Of a DNA stretch of 64,000 bases, positions 1 through 10,910 are shown piece by piece; the first letter of the stretch is position 1; every line of letters starts with the position of its first letter. The stretch lies in contig OX336355.1 in the NCBI GenBank assembly GCA_946902875.1, positions 11,436,847-11,500,846 on the forward strand. Direction: 5' to 3'. The DNA is from Nematopogon swammerdamellus. Taxonomy: Eukaryota; Arthropoda; Insecta; Lepidoptera; Adelidae. The notes below the pieces were generated by a model. It worked only from the letters and a program-made list of their open reading frames with translations. It did not search any database and was not told the DNA's origin. The translations under genes were made by a program, and so were the position numbers.

Positions 1-1180
1 AATCGCTAAATTCTTAAATTTAAACCAAAATCATAATTTCATTCATAATCGAAATTTGGAATAACCGAAAATGCGAGAAGCATTAATCGTAAATCTTCTA
101 GCAAAACCGAAAAAGAACAGCTTTCGGACAAAAAAAAAGATCTCAGAATTTAGAACTATAATATTTTTCGGAATCATTGAAACACTATTTTAAAACTTTT
201 TATTCTGTACTTTTTTCAAGAAAGCATTTAATTTTCGAGAAATTAAAGGAAAACAAAAAAAAATGATTTTAAGCGCTTTCTTTGGTTCCGCAGTTAGAAC
301 ACTAGAGTCGGTTTGTGTTGCTACGGCGGCGGCGGTAGTTCAGTGTCTAACCCTCTTCCTCTCGTAGGACCTTACATTTCCTTGTTCCTTGTCGATCTAT
401 ATTAGACGAATTGAGGTCCTGCGCATGTTTGCAGATGCAAATTCTGTAATTATTTTGGATACTAACAGTGGTTAAATTGTTGTTTGTGCTAATTACATCA
501 GCTCTGAATACATTTGAGCTTGACTTAGATGCGAACTGTTTACTTACTTGTATTAGCTCATTTCAGTCACCATCTAGTCTTGAGTTAGCAGTAGATAATT
601 TTATTTATTGTAATTTTGAGTGTTCAATCAGTGATGGATGATCATCATAGATTTTTTTATTAATTATTTGTTTACAATAAAATTAAGTTTTGATAAAATT
701 ATACGTATTTTCTTATAATTACTAGGGTGGAAATATTTCTGAAGTTTTATTCAAAGTGTGTCACTGGATTCTTATTGGATTTCATAATTTAGTTAGTGAT
801 AGAATCTGTAAAAATAATCTCCTGCGTATGGGTTATTAATGTCCCCAATATTATTACAATAACAGTTAATAATAAACAAAACGCAGTTCTTTATAACGGA
901 GCTTTACAGTCAAACAGAGATTAGTATTTTAAATAAATTTACTTAGGTAATAGAGTATTAATTCTAATTTAACAGCAACATCTAAGCATATACTCATAAT
1001 CGTGGCATAGACCATGGGTGTTGAGAGGGCAGTACCTAATCACGACGCCTGAACATTTCACAGGGAGCGAATCTGAAAATCAAAAGGTATTACTTTTATT
1101 ACACGTATGAACGTTACACAAATTTAAAAAACCAGACTACGAAGCCAACCGATGAAGGTAACATAAATTGATGCGTACAA
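1..1180. other. AT-rich non-coding stretch
   Basis: No coding region, RNA gene or recognised repeat is visible. The only compositional oddity is a short CGG triplet run near 329-341 followed by a pyrimidine-rich stretch ending in AG near 366. That resembles a splice acceptor but nothing downstream supports an exon. Confidence 0.5.
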
Positions 1181-1283
1181 TATTCAGATGATGGCTGTTT
1201 GTCGTATATTTTGCAGGCTAAGAGCCAACCCCTACAACAACAACAACATGTATGCATGTTTGCATGTATGTACTGTTTTAGTT

Positions 1284-1466
1284 GGTAGACGGGTGCTCGA
1301 ATGGAGGCCACGCGCAAGCAAACGTAGCGTGGGACGCCCCCCGGCTAGGTGGACGGATGACCTAAAAAAGGTAGCCGGGAGTGGATGGATGAGAAGAGCG
1401 GAAGACCGCGTGTGGTGGCGTGCCTTGGGAGAGGCCTATGTCCAGCAGTGGACCGATACAGGCTGA
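1284..1466 (+). pseudogene. RTE-type LINE, C-terminal fragment of ORF2
   Basis: This is the last ~60 codons of the same LINE found nearly complete at 12247-14582 (opposite strand) and truncated at 49746-50170. The visible peptide includes GRPPARWTDDLKKVAGSGW and ends VQQWTDTG, then a stop at 1464-1466. This tail is characteristic of RTE-like LINEs in moths. The copy is strongly 5'-truncated, beginning near 1284, as expected from incomplete target-primed reverse transcription, and continues directly into a GAT microsatellite. It is non-functional. Confidence 0.85.
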
Positions 1467-1493
1467 TGATGATGATGATGATGATGATGATGG
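1464..1493 (+). repeat. (GAT)n tail of the RTE fragment
   Basis: About ten GAT triplets follow the stop codon of the LINE fragment. The same triplet, as ATC on the + strand, is at the 3' end of the 12.2 kb copy, so this is the element's normal simple-repeat 3' terminus rather than an independent microsatellite. Confidence 0.85.
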
Positions 1494-1990
1494 TGAAGAA
1501 TAAGATGAGTAATACAATTACCAAAGAATTTCGCGCAGCCGCAACAGAAGCCGGTGACAATAGCTGGGTCTTCTTCGCAGGAGTGCACCGGACAACCGTT
1601 GCAGAGCAAACCAATACCCATCCAAGGCATGTTCACTGTAAATCATTATTAAATTTTTTCACTACTTATGGTGGAGATTACATGTTACGTTCATACATTT
1701 ATGTTACCTTTTTAACATGCGAAACCAAAAAGGGGGAGGTCTCAAGTCGACGTGTATATTATTATTATTTATTATATACATATGTAAAGTGCATAAAATA
1801 ATAAAATCTTTTTTCCTCGTAGTCGGGTAAAAGTAAAAGTTTGTTTATACATAATGATAAATGTGTTTGCATTTGTGAATGTTCTATTTCCATTAACTTT
1901 GCAAATATGTTTTGACTGTTGGTTAACACTTTAAAAGTAAGCTTAACATTTTATTTCAAGTAATTCCAAACACTTAAATAACAAGACAAT

Positions 1991-2305
1991 ATAACATAAC
2001 ATAACATAACATAACATAACATAACATAACATAACATAACATAACATAACATAACATAACATAACATAACATAACATAACATAACATAACATAACATAAC
2101 ATAACATAACATAACATAACATAACATAACATAACATAACATAACATAACATAACATAACCTAACATAACATAACATAACATAACATAACATAACATAAC
2201 ATAACATAACATAACATAACATAACATAACATAACATAACATAACATAACGTAACATAACATAACATAACATAACATAACATAACATAACATAACATAAC
2301 ATAAC
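1991..2305 (+). repeat. (ATAAC)63 pentanucleotide microsatellite
   Basis: This is 315 bp of ATAAC in perfect register with only two substitutions that I can see, at 2161 (CTAAC) and 2251 (GTAAC). Because 5 is not a multiple of 3, open frames run through it on the minus strand as repeated MLCYV, but they are artefacts. It is not the insect telomere repeat (TTAGG). Confidence 0.97.
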
Positions 2306-2504
2306 AAAACATAATAACTTAAAATAATTAACCTAAAATCAGTTTTTATTTTATTTTATAAAATAAATAAACGAGTTTTTATATAGACAATAGATAATAT
2401 AGTGTAGAAGAGATGTCGGAGCTGATGTCGAGCATAGGTTAGTTATCTCAGCCTACTCCATCGGCAGATAGACGCGATGTTATGCATGTATTTTATAAAT
2501 AACA

Positions 2505-2735
2505 AGCTGTGCCCGCGGCTCCGCCCGCTCTCATATTTCACTTCACTGCTAACCTCATAAGCTATTTAGCGTGATAGTAAGTAGCCTATAGTTGATGGGA
2601 AGAATCAAGCTATCCGTAGAATTTTGTTTTATTAAAATCGGTTCAGTGGTTCTCGAGTTATAAGCGGACAGACAGACACTCAGACAGACAGAAGCAGACG
2701 TTGGATTTTATTATAGGAAAGGATAAGGATAACAA
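2505..2735 (+). repeat. Interspersed repeat D
   Basis: The repeat starts with a GC-rich head (gcccgcggctccgcccgc), has a conserved middle, and ends with CAGA-rich sequence plus 'cgttggattttattatagg'. Minus-strand copies lie at 17652-17868, 18041-18160 and 55845-56085. The head resembles that of repeat E, so the two are probably related 3' ends of a LINE or SINE lineage. No coding potential. Confidence 0.8.
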
Positions 2736-3725
2736 TTTATAGTGAATAAATGGATGGATCTTCATGAGATCATAATGAAATATTCTAGTTATATGCTAAT
2801 TCGTTAGCAATTAAAAATCGCTGAAGAAGTTAGAAAACTATTTAAAAATTATAAAATTATTATAATTACCTCTGTACGCCTTTTTGACGACATTATCGTG
2901 TGTATTAAAAGAGAAACTTTGTGAAGATGAGCTCAAAATTAGCAGTGCTAATAAAAGATGCACCATGACACTTGTAGAATTCATGTTTTTGTTATGTAAC
3001 ATTTTTATATTTTATGAAATTAATTTTTTGTTTAATGTATTTTAGGTTCGCGACTCTCCACGTCTACTTATAATATTGTATCTTTATTTTTAAACGACTC
3101 CAAAAAAGTTGGAGATCTAAATCTGCAAGTAATTGAATACTTTTTTATGTTTCCAACTGTAATGTTTTTAACTAGCTAATTAGCTTCATTATTTCAAACC
3201 TTCTATGTTTTTGCTTAAATATTTTATAAATAATATTTTATATATTTTATTTTATTCTAATCGATATAGGCAATTTAATAAAAATTAAGTCCCACTATTA
3301 ATTTATTAAAGCCAAACTTCTTCCAAAGACTAGAAGCGAAAACTGAGTTCCAATATGTCACAAGCTATAGTGAGTTGAAGTGTTAAGATTTTCTCGTATT
3401 TATGTCGACAATTAGAATAGAGTTTTATCTTGAACTAGATTTTGTGAGCAGCTTCGCTCGCGACATTGACGGGTAAAGGTTTCTGAACCAGACATGATAT
3501 AACTATACAGTTAGACATAGCCACCGAACTTTTTTATAGAACTAGACAACTAAATGCATATATCCTCTTATAACTTTTTCCGCGCTACGCACATACTACT
3601 CTGACTACTCAATCCCTTCCTATAACCTGGCGGAGATCTGTTGTATTACATAGGTACAAACCGCAAATAAACAGATTGAGCCGTTCTTGGTTTATAAGTG
3701 AATAATACATACGTACAGACGCCAG
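2736..3725. other. AT-rich non-coding stretch
   Basis: No gene found. A worn D/E-like head (agcttcgctcgcgac) lies near 3450 and a related tail near 3670-3720, suggesting an old degraded copy. The rest is unassigned. Confidence 0.45.
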
Positions 3726-3730
3726 ACGTC

Positions 3731-3890
3731 AAGAGAAGAGATATAGAACAGAAAATAAGAGAAGAGAAGAAGAGAAGATAGGAAAAGAGAAAGGATATAA
3801 GAGATAAAAGAAGATAATAGTGGAGGAGAAGGGAAAAGAAGAGAAGAGAAAAGAAAAGAAGAGAGGAGAAGAGAAGGGATAGAGAAGATT
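3731..3890 (+). repeat. Polypurine (AGAAG-type) tract
   Basis: About 160 bp consist almost wholly of A and G in irregular agaag/gaaaag units. A homopurine run like this could form triplex DNA. It is a degenerate simple repeat with no coding signal. Confidence 0.85.
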
Positions 3891-4204
3891 AGTGAAACTG
3901 AATGTAAATAGGTTCAGCCGCTTTCGACTTTAATCATTACAGACTGACACACGTCACGCTTTATAATAGTAGTAAAATAAGAAGGAGTATCTTGTCTGAT
4001 GATAAAGTAAATTAGTAATGGGTCAACGCCTTTTCGCTTGTTACCAGACATTAGGCCTAAATTATATCTATGACCTAAATACCTGAAACGATAGATATAC
4101 CTAGTTGGAAAACCTAATATGTAAAAAACTACGTTTCAGGGTACATCGATACGTACTTTATCGCTCCACATAAATTCACACAGCACGGATAAGTGTAGAG
4201 TATC

Positions 4205-4330
4205 GTTTAGGTGAACGCAGCTTGGCCTGCGGCCACTCGGCCTTCAGCCTCGTCTTTAGTGACTTTCTTCAAGGGGATATATTATCATTTACTTGAGCCG
4301 GTCTTGGCCTAGTGACTTTGTTCGAGAAAA
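4205..4330 (+). repeat. Degenerate monomers of the 68-bp minisatellite
   Basis: The sequence has gtgaacgcagc, an imperfect 'ctcggccttcagcctcg', then 'gtgactttcttc' and a second worn unit. This matches the 68-bp unit of the large array at 18590-19864. Here only about two diverged units survive, well away from that array. Confidence 0.7.
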
Positions 4331-4947
4331 TTTACTGTTCTCGTTCTCATTATTTTCAAGTATCTGGCCACACACGGCACTAATTCAGTATGTACTGTTA
4401 CTAATGTACTAATTGTACTATTTTTAATAAGGGATAAAGGTAATTCTACAAATGTGGAAAAATTATAAAAGTTTCCATTCTCATTAATTATAAAACAATA
4501 AGTAAACAAGCGTCTGTAATAACAATATTTTTGAAAAAATTCTTCATTTGTGTTTTACATTAATAAATAAAACGGTACGGATACAAAATATGAAACGTCA
4601 TCATAAAAATCATTCCCACGCGATCAGTCTTCCGTTGCAGAATTAGATTGTTTGACATCTATTTAATGACGGAATCACCCATCAATACAAAGATAAGTTG
4701 ATAAAAAAACATCGCACGGCATATTTACGAGTTCAAACCCAGACGTTTGGGTAAAAAACCCCCTCGTTTTGGGAAAGGGACAAAAAAGTTTGCGCGATTC
4801 TAATCGAAAATTACCCAAAATAATTCGGTTCAGTTCCTAAGCAGTAAAGTCTCGGTTACACCGGCAATATTTTGTGCGTGTTATATTTTTGGAGTTCGGA
4901 GGCCGCTTTAATAGGAATGCATAATATAATTTTTTGTAGTCAAACTT
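4331..4947. other. Unassigned non-coding stretch
   Basis: AT-rich sequence without a convincing ORF. A 66-codon minus-strand frame (4309-4509) has no recognisable motif and biased, low-complexity composition. Confidence 0.4.
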
Positions 4948-5990
4948 ACAAACAAACAAAACAAACAAACAAAATCATTTATTGTGTAAATTAAATTAAA
5001 AGATACATTCATGTGTTTTACAGTACGAGGAAAGAAAGTACAAAAAAATCTTTTACACGATGTGTGCTCAGAGCTAGGCACTAGGCTCGCACCTGTATCG
5101 CTAAGCTCCGTTTGTTTTTAGGTGTGGGGGTGTAGATTTTGTGTTATATGATTGTAGGTACGAAAGTATACATTTACATATTATGATATTGATAATAAAT
5201 AAAGTGTGGGGTTAATATTTATTTACGGGTAAATACATTTTACGTATTATAATTTTAAATATAGTTTTTAATAAAAAAGTTAATTAAATTAATATATTAG
5301 TAGATAAGTTTGTAAGTTTGGATTAATGTTTGCACGTTGTATATTTTACTGTTGAATATAGGTAAGCATTTTTTCACATTCAGTTTGTGAGATGGTAAGT
5401 AGCCATTGTTTAATTTTGTTTTTAAACATATTTTTGCTGTGTATTGTTTTTATAGGGGGAGGAATTTTATTATAAAGATTTGACCCTAGGAAGGAGGATG
5501 TGTGCCTAAAGAAGGAAGTTTTGTGTTTCATTCTCTGGAGTTGTAGATTTATGTTGGCTCGTGTACAGAAGTTGTGTGAGGGTGTTAAATGCAGATTTGT
5601 ATGTTTATGAAAATATGTGCAGAGCCTCTCCATGTAGGTTTGACGGACATTGAGGAGATTACTCTCAGAATATAACTTGTCAGTGGAGTATCTGAAGGGT
5701 TTATGGTGCATTACTTTAAGAATCGAGCGCTGGGCTCTTTCTACAGATAGTACGAATGTTTTAGCCGATCCTCCCCAGGCAAGGATACCATAGTTGATTA
5801 GGGAGCCACATAGGCCGTGGTACACAGTTCTTAGAAGGGTTGGGTCTGATATTTCTCGTATTTGACTGAAGAAGTAAATCAACTTTTTCAGTCTTCCTGT
5901 TAAACGTTCTATGTGACCTTTCCAATTTAGATGTTCGTCGACCTCTAGTCCTAGGTATCTTATAGTGTTAACTTTTTCTAACTTGCACAC
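4948..5990 (-). pseudogene. 5'-truncated LINE: end of reverse transcriptase ORF plus 3' UTR
   Basis: A minus-strand open frame of 214 codons (5346-5990) encodes the region downstream of the RT active site. It contains the 'YLGLEVDEHLNWKGHI' motif typical of the thumb region of non-LTR retrotransposons, then LRTVYHGLCGSLINYGILAWGG and a C-terminal LYNKIPPPIK motif. The RT catalytic core is missing, so the copy is 5'-truncated. The 3' UTR runs from 5345 to about 4948 and ends in tgtttg repeats when read on the minus strand. The clade (Jockey, CR1 or similar) cannot be settled by eye. The frame is uninterrupted over 214 codons, so the insertion may be fairly recent. Confidence 0.8.
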
Positions 5991-5997
5991 AACAGTT

Positions 5998-6880
5998 TAT
6001 TTTTTATTTTTATGATATAAAAATAAATTCGAATTACTAAACGACTAAAAACTACCCAACAAACATTAAAATAACTATCAAAAGTGGCGTTGTAAAAAGG
6101 TCCCAGAACACTTGCGTCATTACCCCGCTGGACGGCAAGGCTTACAAAATTATTAAAAAATTACAATATTATTTATTATTTGTTCATCATCCACAGACGG
6201 GACACTGCAGTCGGATTTGTCATATTTTAATAAACATAAAGCATTTAGCATTTAGCCAGAAATAGTAAAGCGAGTTTAATGTGTGTGAACGCTTCTTTAC
6301 TATAATTCGTGCTACAAAGAGGGTAAAGTTCGCCCACTTGGGGTTAGCATGAAATGATTGGATGAGAAAAAAATAAAAAGGGCGTTTTGGTCTTAATATT
6401 TTGATCCCTTTTCTAACAAGTCGTGAAGAGCGCGAAGCGTCCAACCGTGTCCTATTTGTCTGTATTATTTGCAAGTTTCCCAATCCCCTAATTATTGTAT
6501 TTTGCGTTTTCAAAAATTCGTCTTTTTAAAGTAAATTTTTATTTATGACCTTTCATTCGTGGCTTCGCTCGTGTAATGAGCAGATTCTCGAAATAAAATG
6601 TAAGATTGAGCGCCTCTCTCTGCATTCTAAAGGTGAGTTTGTAAATAATTTTGCATTTTTGTGTTCCATGTGTAATCGTGTACAGTCAAGTATATTATTT
6701 AATTAATTAATTCACTTAAGATTTTAAGTTACAAAATTACCTAAATACCGTGTTTATTAAAATTAAATTTCGAACCTAAAGTTTTTCAAATGTTAGATGT
6801 TCGGTTTGCTTCTTAAACTTGGTATTAAGGCTACTTGACAACCCAAAATTTTACATAAACTTTTTGTTTTGTATACAATC
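5998..6880. other. Unassigned stretch
   Basis: AT-rich, with a worn D/E-like head (gtggcttcgctcgtg) near 6560. The 97-codon minus-strand frame at 6220-6513 has no recognised domain. Confidence 0.4.
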
Positions 6881-6884
6881 TGGT

Positions 6885-7085
6885 TTTGGGTGGCTTAGTC
6901 AGAGAGGACAGAGCACATGTTCCGACCAGTCAAATGTCACCTCAGAGAGAGTGCCATACCGGAGAACACCGCAGAAGCTGCTATGCGGCCATCTTTCGTT
7001 CAGTGCCCAGTACGGTGGTATCAACCCAGTGGGCTACAATTGGTGTCTACCGCCTAATAAAGGGCAAGGGGCTCTTAGCCTCGGT
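6885..7085 (-). mobile_element. SINE-A, partial and diverged
   Basis: Reading the minus strand, this has the central domain (accaccgtactg-like) through to the 3' end (ccacccaaaaccagatt). The tRNA-like head is absent. It matches the full-length SINE-A at 58985-59385 but carries many substitutions. Confidence 0.75.
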
Positions 7086-7144
7086 ATTTCAATTTCCATT
7101 TAGTGTCAGAGGGGGCGTTATACGACAGAGATTGTCTACATACA

Positions 7145-7609
7145 TACATAGCGTCACGCCTGTTTCCCGGTGGGGTAGGCAGAGACAACGGATCTCCACG
7201 TGCCACGATCCTGACACACCTCTGCCGCCTCTTCCACTCCCATAATGTTCTTCATGCATGCTCGTCGGTTACGGGTACTACGCACTTGCCCCTTTTTGAG
7301 CACATGCCCGATCTGGTCCAGGTAAGTGCGTCTAGGGCGACCCTTCCCGACTCTTCCACTCACATTTGCTTCATAAATTTCTTTCGTTAGTCTCCTATCA
7401 TCCATTCTTCCAACATGACCGAACCACCGAAGCATCCCTTTCTTAATCCTTGTCACTATATCTTCTTTCAGTCCACAGCGCTCTCGAACTACACTATTTC
7501 TCAATCTATCTTTCATTGTAACTCCACACATACTCCTCAACGCGCGCATTTCCACAGCATTAATCCTGCTTTCATGCTTCTTCTGCCATTGTCTACACTA
7601 TATCTATAA
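7145..7609 (-). pseudogene. LINE ORF2 C-terminal fragment
   Basis: The minus-strand frame contains ESRINAVEMRALRSMCGVT, then KKGMLRWFGHVGRMDD and GRPRRTYLDQIGHVLKKGQ, ending YPTGKQA. This is the C-terminal tail common in moth and butterfly endonuclease/reverse-transcriptase LINEs of the RTE/L2-like groups. It differs from the 12.2 kb RTE element. A tacatacata run near 7138-7150 probably marks the 3' end. The RT and endonuclease domains are missing, so this is a 5'-truncated copy. A short related 3' fragment lies at 27550-27620. Confidence 0.8.
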
Positions 7610-7684
7610 CACCGTTATTCCTGTCTGTAAGCCTAGGAATTCCGGCTCGTACCTAGTGTTAGAACGAACGTTTAGTGGTAGATT

Positions 7685-8033
7685 TGATTCGTTAGCTCAG
7701 TGGTGCGGTCGGCCGACTGTCGGTGGTGATCATAAGCACACCTGGGCGCGGCCAGTAATTGGATGAGTGACCACTCGACCGTTGGAGGCTGACCGTGGTT
7801 CGGATTCCACGCAATACTGTAGGTCCCTTCCTTTCTTACCTTACTAGATGGTAGGGTTTAACTCGCCTGGATTGATACCACCGGACTGAATGAAAAGTAG
7901 GTTGTAAGGGCTATGTAAATAGTTCGTGTTTTCCGCACAGTTCAGGGTAGCTTAGCACCTTGTTCACCAAGGTGTTATGGGCTTACGTCAATGGATGGAG
8001 CCAACAGTGTCAGTTTCCATAAAAAAAAATATT
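7685..8033 (+). mobile_element. SINE-B, full-length, variant with altered 5S-like part
   Basis: The head has the A-box-like gttagctcagtgg and a B-box-like ggttcggattcc, with 'ggatgagtgaccactcgacc' between them. The central domain (taggtcccttccttt ... ggtagggttt) and the 3' part (tcagtttccat plus A9) follow. This copy has 'gatcataagcacacctgggc' where most copies have the 5S-like 'ttaagcaacgctgagc', so there are at least two SINE-B subfamilies. Confidence 0.85.
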
Positions 8034-9035
8034 TGCTATAATGATATCTGTCACATAAATAGCGTTATTCCAGGCGCTTTGTGGGTGTTGAAATAGAAGC
8101 CCTTAGACAGGTCAACCGAGCAACTGAAACTGAATCTAATATTAAAGGTTATACATATTACTGTTTATTGGGGTAATATTAAGGGTTGAATCGTTCTATA
8201 ACAAATATTGCTCGTCACGTAGCATAGTCATAAAACATATTAGTGAAACTAACAAACGACAATCGAACTAAAAGGTAACTTAGCCGTTACACTGTCGCAT
8301 CGCTCAAGGGTTAAAAGATAAAATAAATACCCAGGGGGCAAGAAAGGAGATAAAAACTCAACCCTTACCATATCACCCCATTAAATTTTAACCATAGATA
8401 ATGGAACAACAAAAAATCGGAATTAAACACGCCGTTTACAAATTTTATGAATTAACTTTAAACTTTATTAAATAATAAAGTTTGGATATTGTTGTGTCTA
8501 AAAGAGGGGGCATTGTAAGAAATATTCATGTACAATAAAAAGTTTAATGTGTCACTGTAGAAATCGATGAATTTTTACAGTGATTTTGCAGTTTTTTTTT
8601 TACGGGCAACTTGAGTTTGGAGGCAGTAAACGTTTTATAGGTTTTGAGACGTTTTAACGTGAGAATGTTAGTTCACCAGGTGCGCTTGCGGAGAGTTTTG
8701 CTTAGTACTCCCACGGGATGGGGATTAGGAATTATTTTATGCATTGAACACAACAGTAACATTTTTAGCCGCAGGAGGAACATCTTGACGCTTTTAGGTG
8801 TAATTAAAATACACATAATAAATCTATAATTTTTTTTTATTACCTTATTATTAAATATTAAATTCGAGTATTTTCTCGATGCTTACCTTGCGTGGTAGCC
8901 TGTTTGTTTAAAAATAAAATTGATAATATTTTTATATCTTAATAGATAAATATATGCACTGATAGTATTAATGCGACTTCTTTCCGAAATTCCGATAGAG
9001 GAATCTCTTTCTCCACCAATAGGAGTACATACCTT
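8034..9035. other. Unassigned stretch
   Basis: No gene or recognised repeat. A 61-codon plus-strand frame at 8644-8829 has no motif. Confidence 0.4.
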
Positions 9036-9037
9036 TT

Positions 9038-9400
9038 TAGGGTTCCGTATACGTACGGAAGCCTATTGCTAAGCCTACCTACGCCGCCGTCTGTCTGTTC
9101 GTCCAGCCGAGGGCTGTATCTTTTGAATCGTAATAGTAGTCGGTTGAAATTTCACAGAACATGTGTTATTTTTTACAAGTATCTTAATATTTAGAAGAGC
9201 GTCATTTACTGAATTATCCAAACATTTTAACTACAGAAGTGTGAACGGTCACCGATAGATGGCGTGATACTCGAGATACGTGCGAGTGCGATCGAGTGAC
9301 TCGCTATATGTACAAGAAGGAACATAACCCACGGAACCCTCTGTGTATGAACAACTTTCTCAGTAAATAGGGTTTACTAGAATATTACGTAATCAAACGT
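9038..9400 (+). repeat. Interspersed repeat F
   Basis: Begins 'agggttccgtatacgtacgg', then 'aagcctattgctaagcctac', a gtctgtctg tract, 'tgaatcgtaatagtag' and 'cacagaacatgtgttatt'. Other copies are at 9448, 32333, 41480 and 41840. The family is common in Lepidoptera. Superfamily is uncertain; there is no coding sequence. Confidence 0.75.
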
Positions 9401-9447
9401 ACGGTAGGGTAATGTGTTTATAACTATTGTCAATTCAACAAGCTCTT

Positions 9448-9780
9448 TTTTAGGTTTCCGTATCCGTACGGAAGCCTATTACTAAGCGTACGCCGTCTGT
9501 CTGTCTGTCTGTTTGTCCGCCCGTCCGTCTGTCTGTGTATGTGTGATGGGTGTGTCTGGCTGTGGCATCGAAGCTCCCAAACGGATGGACCGATTTGGAT
9601 GCGGGTTTTTTTATTAGAAAGTTGGTTTAATCAGGATGGTTGTTAGCTATGTTTGTAATCAAGTAATCAAGTAATTAATTAATAAAAAAAATTATTATCT
9701 TAAAAAGTGGACCGATTTGCATACGGTTTTTTTAAAAAAGCTTGAAATAAAAGTTAAATTTAAAATTTTGTCTTGTTTCA
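9448..9780 (+). repeat. Repeat F head joined to repeat G
   Basis: An F head (tttccgtatccgtacggaag) with a CTGT tract runs into the G module: 'ggcatcgaagctcccaaacg', 'gatggaccgatttggatg', then 'aaaaagtggaccgatttgca'. The G module also occurs at 55160-55420, where no F head precedes it. Confidence 0.7.
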
Positions 9781-10189
9781 TTTCGTGTACAGTTCTTCTT
9801 TCAATTTGTATACAATACAGAGTTTCTATTCTATTCTTTTCTATGGAAGGTCATTGCAGTTATGAATGAAATAGAATAAATATATTTGTAGGTAGGTACT
9901 TCAAAATAGTAGCAACATTGAGTACCTCCTCTATGATTTCTCTACAAATGAATTTATGTGTCTCTATCACGCTATATTCAATTTCACCATGTGGGTGATC
10001 CGAGCTGAGATGGGACCCGTTTGTTATTAGGCAAATGTGATTTTAACCACGCTTATTGCATGTGGATCAATTAATAACCAGTGTTTATGTAAATTTAACA
10101 ACTTAGCAACGTGTTATTAGTAAGAGGAAGAGTAATATACAATTATTACATTATTTATTACATGGACACTCATTGTATACGTACTGTGT

Positions 10190-10515
10190 GAGGCCGGCAC
10201 TTAAAAAGAATAGCCCCACTGCGTCTCTCCCCGTGCATGTCGTAATAGGCGACTAAGGGATAAGGAAAAGATGCCGTGCATAAGGGCGACAGGCTAGCCA
10301 CCTCTCACCTTGGCACGATCCTTCCACCGAGTCGTGTAGCATGTTGGTCTTTGTGCCTTAATTGCTGCTTGATAGTTGTCCGAATGCTTTGCTAAACGTG
10401 GTGGTCGATATTGTTGTTTGCAAGATTTCCTGCAGCACAACACCGATTACTCCGCTTACCCTGGTTGTCGCGATACAGCGTGTGTGGTATGTGTGTATGT
10501 ATGTACACTCATATA
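10190..10515 (+). mobile_element. SINE-C-like element, near full length
   Basis: Starts 'tgtgaggccggcacttaaaa', then 'atagccccactgcgtctctc', 'gtcgtaataggcgactaagg', a 'gcgacaggctagccacctct' block, 'aacgtggtggtcg', 'cagcacaacaccgattactc', and ends in tatg repeats after 'gtgtggtatg'. At least twelve whole or partial copies are in the window. No clear tRNA or 5S promoter is visible in its head, so calling it a SINE is an inference from size, dispersal and its exchange of heads with SINE-B. Confidence 0.75.
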
Positions 10516-10612
10516 AACTATGTATGATACTTATAGGGTTGTCGAAGTAATATGTATTTTACCGGAACGCTGAGTTGTGAATGCAATTTTCTTCAATTTC
10601 TTGTACACACGG

Positions 10613-10910
10613 CGGCGGCGGCGGGTGGCCGAGTGGTCTGGGCGTGTCGGCTTCTCTTGCCAGAGGTCCGAGGTTCGAATCCAACCGCCGGCGGCGTGTA
10701 CCACTGACCACGAAGCGTGTACCAATGAGTTTGTTCTGATGTGAAAATTAAAAGAAAAATTACGTGCATACGTATATCATCCACTGATAATTCGGATTCC
10801 ATGTACAAATTTAGGTCTATCGGATTGACTAGAGGAAATTGCCTAAGGCAATAAGTCCGCCTTTGCCACACATTAAGTGGCATAAAGAGTATTGTTATAT
10901 TATACACATT
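10613..10910 (+). mobile_element. SINE-A' : tRNA-like head with a LINE-derived tail
   Basis: The head carries an A box (tggccgagtggtctgg) and a B box (aggttcgaatcc), typical of a Pol III promoter derived from a Ser/Leu-type tRNA. The body 'gtgtaccaatgagtttgttc' resembles that of SINE-A. The end (gattgactagaggaaattgc ... aataagtccgcctttgcc) matches the LINE 3' tail H at 26560-26850. A bare tail of this type occurs at 39510-39620. Confidence 0.8.

Noticed and set aside
1991..2305. Telomere-like repeat
   Set aside because: The unit is ATAAC/GTTAT, not TTAGG, and it is embedded in ordinary DNA.
1943..2312. Long minus-strand frames of repeated MLCYV
   Set aside because: They are translations of the ATAAC microsatellite; all frames stay open because the unit contains no stop in those frames.
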